Source of the DNA: Omphalotus guepiniiformis
Taxonomy: Eukaryota > Basidiomycota > Agaricomycetes > Agaricales > Omphalotaceae
Reading direction: 5' to 3'
DNA: 64,000 nt
Assembly (NCBI GenBank): GCA_028554645.1
Contig: JAQOOI010000079.1
Coordinates: forward strand, 1,922,001-1,986,000
The first letter of the stretch is position 1, and every line of letters starts with the position of its first letter. The notes beneath the pieces are model-generated. The model had not been told where the DNA came from and made no database searches. It saw only the letters and a program-made list of their open reading frames with translations. This document shows, piece by piece, positions 58,601 to 64,000 of this stretch. Position numbers and translations under genes: made by a program.

Positions 58601-60553
58601 TCATGAGGGACCACATCGCGGAAGCAGATGGAGATAGGGCTATTTTGGAGAGGCAGCTGTTCGAAATGCGAGCGCAGAAGGACCATGTCGATCGTCAGCT
58701 CAAAGATGCTAGATCTGAGCTGGAAGTTGCACATGCAGACGCAGTTGGGCTGAGGGAGGAGCTACAGCGAATCGAGCACGAGCATCGAGAGGCGAGGCAC
58801 GCAGAGCGAATATTGAGGGAGGACCTCAAGCTGGGAAAGTTGTCACAAAGCGACTACGAGCAGCAATTAGAGGACAGCCATCGTTTAGTCGCACAGATTC
58901 TGGACGTGGCTTTGGCTTTCCGTTCTTCGCATGTCAAGGCTTTAGCTACTGCCCAGGCTATATCATCCTCTGCTCACCCGGCCTCTGCTTCTCGTCTACA
59001 GGGCCAGTATGGTTCTGCTTCCCTGATGGATTCTGTCTTTTCACCGGGAATGCGCCAAAGTATCATCGGCGTTGGGGCTCAACTCGACGAGCCTTCACCA
59101 ATCGATCCCTCAGATCCCGCTGCTGCACTAGAAGCTTTGAGGGAATTCGATCACGATACATTCCAGGAAGCCATATCGAAAACTGGTTCAGCCATTCGTA
59201 AATGGCAAAGGCAGTGCAAGGAATACCGAGAACGGGCGAAGGGGAAGATATCTTTTAGAAACTTCGCGAAAGGGGATCTAGCACTTTTCCTACCAACACG
59301 GAACTCGATCAGCAAACCGTGGGCGGCATTCAACGGTAAGATGAGACCATATCATTATCTTAAGAGGGGTTCTCATCCCGAAAATTCACCGTTTTCTATA
59401 GTTTCATTCCCGCATTACTTTCTACAAGCTACGGGCCATTTAGCAGAGCAATTGAAAACCCGTGAATGGATTGTGGCTAGAATCACGTCCATATCGGAGC
59501 GCATAGTTGACCGAGATGTGAGTTCTTTTCTGTTTTGGGATGCATTCTAATTGAAAACGCTTCCAGGATCCATCCAGTAATCCCTATGGACTAGGGGACG
59601 GTGTTAAGTACTATATGCTAGAGGTTGAAGACTGGACGCAGCCCAGTCATAAGCAGAGGAGGCTATCAAGGAAGCAGACCAACGAAGCGGAGCCTACGCC
59701 CTCCCTCTCTCATAGTACTCCGGCCCTCCCTCCCGGCCCGCCTGAACCGGAAGTAGAAGACACCTTTCAGGTCGCGGGTGGATCTCCTTCGCATCCTTTT
59801 CCCTCACGCACTCGGGCAAGTTCCTCGCCTACTGCTCGTCCGTCATCACTGTCTCGTCTGTTAGCTCAGGCACCTCCGGATGTACCTTCTGAGACACAGG
59901 CTTCTCCTCCCCGGAACCGTACCCCTTCCCCTGCGTCATCCCCACCTCCAGCGTCAACTTCATTATTACCCTCAGGATCCGTTCCTCATCACGCGCCGGA
60001 ACAACCTTCCCCACGTCGCCCTGGGTCTCGTGCTTCTCGTCTATCAAATACTTCCAAATTCTCTGTCGGACGCATTCCCAGTTTGGGTGGCGTGGCATCT
60101 GGATCTCCAGCCTCTAAAGCCGCTGCTACCACAGCGCTCACCGACCAACCTTTGGTATCTTCGCCTTCTTCTGCTGAAGACAGCCCATTCCAGAAGGTCC
60201 CGAGTCCTCCTTCCCCGGTGGGCTCGATAACGGACATGTCCAGTACCCTGAGGCAATACGTGCGACGTCGAACTGCTAGTTATCATAATCCTCAACGTCA
60301 TCTGTCTTATCATTCCCCTCGAACGTCACCCCTAGCTGCTTCGGAATCCCCTGAGAATGCTGCTTCTGCTGATGAAGTAGATTCAAAGCCTGCAAGTGCA
60401 TTTAACTGGGCTCCGGCTACTTGGTCGCTTGGATTCGGCCGGAAGAAAAAGGCTGAAATAGCTAATCTGTCTCCCACTCTTGAAACTTCCTCAGCAGGAA
60501 GTCCCATGCACCCAGCTGACTCTACAGCGAGCGACCTGTTGAAACGTTTCTGA
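55672..60553 (+). CDS. ATG11: Autophagy scaffold ATG11
   Basis: The selective-autophagy scaffold that links cargo receptors to the Atg1 kinase complex. ATG 55672 starts MIQICRAEDGQLFQ. After introns come GIEAGAILAYLTDGRRLTTQ, SIFVFNKYYLDYDLEEVLRD, LRVAHTHYDYINNLAVSLQY, a helical stretch to LREGTDSVRVTVTSTKLLDD, ALRRISALNNDMVQIPPALA and SSERKRRQVYRSEIYGQLPF. A long coiled coil from about 57,990 to 58,900 follows (for example READTQITGERERTDRLERE). The conserved ATG11 C-terminal domain is clear: FRNFAKGDLALFLPTRN, WAAFN, VSFPHYFLQATGHLAEQLKT, REWIVARITSISERIVDRD and YYMLEVEDW. A Ser/Pro-rich tail of about 300 residues ends FGRKKKAEIANLSPTLET and LLKRF. Twelve or so introns, all phase-consistent, so the gene looks intact. 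Confidence 0.92.
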
Positions 60554-61513
60554 CACTCATTTTATCTCTTCTTGTTGATTCTTGAATACTATTCCCTCTT
60601 TTCGAGCTTTCCTTTTGTTTTGCTTTGCGATTGATCTGATGTTCTGTAGCACGTAATCGAATCCATTTTCTTGCTATTCAAGCAACTTTTGGAGCTATAT
60701 GGTCCGTGTGATCATGTTCGCACAGCGGGCGTGGGCCCGTTGATCTGAACCGATTGACAGTCATACAGATTCCAGGTAGTTGATGTACTTGTTTCTCCGC
60801 GGGGCCCCGCACCGGGATATTCGGGGGATTTGGCAACTGCAACGCTAAAGTGTCTCTGACTCCCAAACACAACTTCGAAAAGGTGAGTTGTTGCTCCGAA
60901 CCTGCATTGTCTGAAGCTAATTGATGGATCAGAACCTTTTCCCTCTAGATATCGACGGTAAAAGGTCAAGAATCGTCTGTCAACCCAAACGTTTCGTAGC
61001 TGAAGCAATAGTCCATTGTTATTGAGTGTGTCTTACTCTATGGTATAGTTTCTTCGAGCGTTCCAGCATTTGACCCCAGAGCATTCGCTTACGTTCGAGA
61101 ATCGTGGTTTGAGTGGGACTTCGGCCTAAGTCCCGTTCATTGCATGATGAATGGGAGGGACAAATCTTCAAGAACCATTCTTTTCGGACAGGAATGCATA
61201 ACATGGCTAAGCTTAAATCGGTAGACACCCTCAAGGTATCGTATCACTTAAATCACCATCCTAACCGAACTAAACCATAATGAATGATTAGACCTTGGAG
61301 GGACGGCAAGGCTACCGCATTAGGCGAGACTCGAGCGCACACGGGTGGACGCCGGCGTACCTTTGGAATAATTTAAGACGCGAGTGACACTATCTCAATT
61401 CATTCACCATTCACAAGTGACACTATATCGCATAGCGCATATATATATCAACCCTTCGCCTGGAAATGGTTTAAGACTGGCTTCCCCGTTATCTCAGGAG
61501 ACACTTTTTCGCC
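60554..61513. other. Intergenic region between ATG11 and sugar transporter
   Basis: Short minus-strand frames only, no motif. The right end is the transporter promoter. Confidence 0.4.
61438..61449 (+). promoter_or_regulatory. TATA-like element upstream of sugar transporter
   Basis: CATATATATATC lies about 65-75 bp before the ATG at 61514, a plausible TATA distance for a fungal gene. Inferred from sequence and position only. Confidence 0.3.
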
Positions 61514-63950
61514 ATGGCTGGAGGTGCTGCTGTAGCTGCTGGTAACAATAATAGTGCCTTCGCCCATCTGTTGGATCCCAGAAGAAAGTGGTACAACAAT
61601 AAACGGTATTCACCTTCTCCTCGAATACAGACCACCTCGCTGATGCCCTCTCTGCAGACTCATTGCCTTGAATGCTTGGATTGTTCTTCTGTGCGAGACA
61701 ATCTATCTAAATTCTATCCATATTCTTGACCTTTCTCGTCTTTCAGTTTGATCACGTCGTCCACGAACGGGTATGACGGAAGTATGATGAACGGTCTCCA
61801 ATCTCTGTGCGTATGCCCAACGTTACCCCCCAGTCCTTCTGACTGATTGCTATTATCATCATTTCAGGCCTCAGTGGAAGTTGTACTTCAATTCCCCGTC
61901 AGGAGGCAAACTTGGACTCCTCAATGCCATCCAGGTGGGTTGATAGATCATATATTAATACTGTTGACATTATTTGTCATTTTTGACACGACTATTCGAT
62001 CCTGACAGAACATTGGTGCATTAGCCGGCTACCCCTTCGCACCCTACCTCTCTGACGGAATCGGACGTCGACGTACGATCTTTGTCGGTGCATTGATCAT
62101 GGTAATGGCTACCGCTATCCAAAGCGCAGCGCAGTCAGTTGGAATGTTCATCGGAGCTCGGTTGGTTTCCGCATAGCAAGCCCTCCCCGTTCTGTCCGCT
62201 GTCCCTGACTTATATTCAGATTCTTGATTGGATTCGGACTCACTTTTGCTGGTGAGTAAATTTGACGTTGGCAGGTGACCTAGGTTTTCCTCACCTGATA
62301 CGTTTTAAATCAGCGAATGCGGCCCCCATGCTGGTTACCGAAATATCTTACCCCACGTACCGTGCACCTTTGACTTCGGCGTATAACTCGCTGTGGTATT
62401 CGGGAGCAATTATGTAGGTCACAGTCGTCTTTTGCGCGCTGCGCATACTGTAACTGACTTCCTGTTATTGTTGTTTTAACATAGTGCCGCTTGGACTACT
62501 TTTGGTACATTCAAACTGCCTAGCACATGGGCCTGGCGTGTTCCTTCCGTTCTCCAAGGACTCCCATCGGTGCTCCAGGTTGCTCTAATTTGGTTCGCAC
62601 CAGAATCCCCTCGTTGGTTAGTCAGTAAAGGCAAGAACGAACAAGCTCTTCATACACTAGCTTATTATCACGCTGACGGGAACGAGTAAGTGTGATACCT
62701 CCATCTGACCTCGTGATCCTAACTTACGGGATACAGGGATGATCCTTTGGTCAAGTATGAATTTGAGGAGATTAAAGCGGCAATTGCGTTCGACAGGGAA
62801 GGTTCGTTATCACATATACTAATCCCGTGGGGGTGATTCAGATTCGCTAAATATGCATTACAGTTGCCGCCAACGTCGGCTGGAAATCGCTCTTTGCAAC
62901 GCCTGGGAACAGAAAACGTATGCGGATAATCATCGCAATCGCATTCTTCTCGCAATGGTCTGGGAATGGTCTTGCTTCATACTATCTCAACCAGATTCTT
63001 GATGACATTGGTGTCACTGATACTACCATCCAGGTAATGAAAGTTTTCTTCTGATTTTTTGCTATGGGTTGAGATATTGAATGTTTACCGGCTAGCTACT
63101 CATTAACGGTATCTTGGCAATCTGGAACTTATTCTGGGCGCTTTTAGCTTCGGGTCTAGTGGATAAACTAGGTCGAAGGCTCCTTTTCATGACATCGGCA
63201 ATTGGCATGCTGTTATTCTTCATCGCACAAACAATATCATTCGCTCTTTTCTCTCAACATGGTCATCCGGCAGCTGCTCACTCTGTCATCGCATTCCTTT
63301 TCTTGTTTTATGCTGCTTACGAGTGAGTAACCACTACCACCACTAGTCTTGTTCTCGCAGTCTGACGCTAATCACCCAAAAGTCTGGCATTCTCACCTCT
63401 GATCGTCTCCTATACCGTTGAAATTCTACCATTCCAATTACGTGCGAAAGGTTTCAACGTCTTCAATTTTACGATATCGATTGCTTTAATCTTCAACCAA
63501 TACGTTAACCCTATTGCCCTCAGTAAGCGACTTTCCCCCGAATCTCCTATGTTGTATCATAGAACTTATGCGACGGACATTCACAGAAAAACTTACCTGG
63601 AGATACTATGTAGGTCTACCTTCACTTTCAAGAGCCGCATATATAGGGGCGTTCGTACTGAAAGTGTGGCTTAGATCGTCTACGTCTGCTGGATCGCTTT
63701 CGAAACCATCTACCTCTATCTCTGTAAGGAGCGATTTTCACCTCTACCATTCCAGCTAAAGCTAATGCATCTCCTTCACCTCTCAGTCGTTGTTGAGACC
63801 AAGAATCTCACATTGGAAGAGACCGCGGCATTGTTCGACGGTAAAGAAGCGACGCTTCAAATTACCCCCGCAAATGTCGACGGTCATTTGGATGAAAAGT
63901 CGGAGCGGTCAGCATCGATTCAGGAATTTACGGGTCTCGCTAAAGTATAG
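61514..63950 (+). CDS. Sugar porter (MFS hexose/lactose-permease-like transporter)
   Basis: A plasma-membrane proton-coupled sugar transporter with 12 predicted membrane segments. ATG 61514 starts MAGGAAVAAGNNNSAFAHLL. Spliced exons give STNGYDGSMMNGLQSLPQWK (the usual GYD start), NIGALAGYPFAPYLSDGIGR and RRTIFVGALIMVMAT. Later come FLIGFGLTFA, VTEISYPTYRAPLTSAYNSL, APESPRWLVSKGK (PESPRWL signature), FFSQWSGNGLASYYLNQILD, GLVDKLGRRLLFMTS (second GRR motif), YTVEILPFQLRAKGFNVFNF and VVETKNLTLEETAALFDG (PETK-like). The wording is of the fungal lactose-permease/hexose-transporter subgroup, with SGN in place of QQ in helix 7. About ten introns. The stop is TAG at 63948-63950, so the gene is complete in the window. 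Confidence 0.9.
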
Positions 63951-64000
63951 TGTGAGGTTAATCTTCATTGTATTTATTGCTTCCAAATTCGAGAGTAAAT

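Overview
This is a filamentous fungal nuclear window, almost certainly from a mushroom-forming basidiomycete (Agaricomycetes). The evidence is short GT-AG introns (mostly about 48-65 nt) in nearly every gene, a FunK1-type kinase, a NACHT-ankyrin NLR, a basidiomycete-type sesquiterpene synthase, and close packing on both strands. No bacterial-type operons, RNA genes or CRISPR arrays were found. Gene spans below run from start to stop codon and include introns; I placed splice sites by hand from reading-frame continuity and family motifs.

Region 1 (1-6,070) is repeat-rich: an unrecognised low-complexity ORF, a palindromic 1.5-kb element with about 215-bp terminal inverted repeats around a GTATAC minisatellite, and the remains of a Copia-like LTR retrotransposon (5' LTR, leader, gag-like ORF, no pol) on the minus strand. 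Region 2 (6,072-17,550) is a conserved block: LCL3-like mitochondrial nuclease, myo-inositol oxygenase, an aldo-keto reductase, the ribosome-biogenesis helicase MAK5, and a divergent short-chain dehydrogenase. Region 3 (17,550-28,630) is gene-poor and holds one sesquiterpene synthase between two stretches of 4.5-5.3 kb without a supportable gene. Region 4 (28,633-36,530) has an MFS transporter with a large cytoplasmic loop and UTP14 (SSU processome).

Region 5 (36,930-47,100) is the most dynamic. It has a NACHT protein with 24 nearly identical ankyrin repeats, an alpha/beta-hydrolase pseudogene, a HAD phosphatase whose catalytic DxDGT motif is interrupted by a 64-bp non-GT-AG insertion flanked by a 6-bp direct repeat, and a small secreted RlpA/expansin-like gene with a premature stop. 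Region 6 (47,101-63,950) has mitochondrial DHTKD1-like 2-oxoadipate dehydrogenase E1, a FunK1 kinase containing a tandemly copied exon-plus-intron unit, a decayed copy of the DHTKD1 3' end on the far side of the kinase, the autophagy scaffold ATG11, and a sugar porter.

No wholly new multi-gene system is evident. The strongest candidates for new biology are the NLR (recombination-prone repeat array, short Asn-rich N-terminal motif, intron inside the P-loop), the exon-intron tandem repeats in FunK1, the GGGATG-flanked non-canonical intron, and the palindromic element. The conserved genes serve separate housekeeping pathways (lysine/tryptophan and inositol catabolism, ribosome biogenesis, autophagy) and are not obviously co-regulated.
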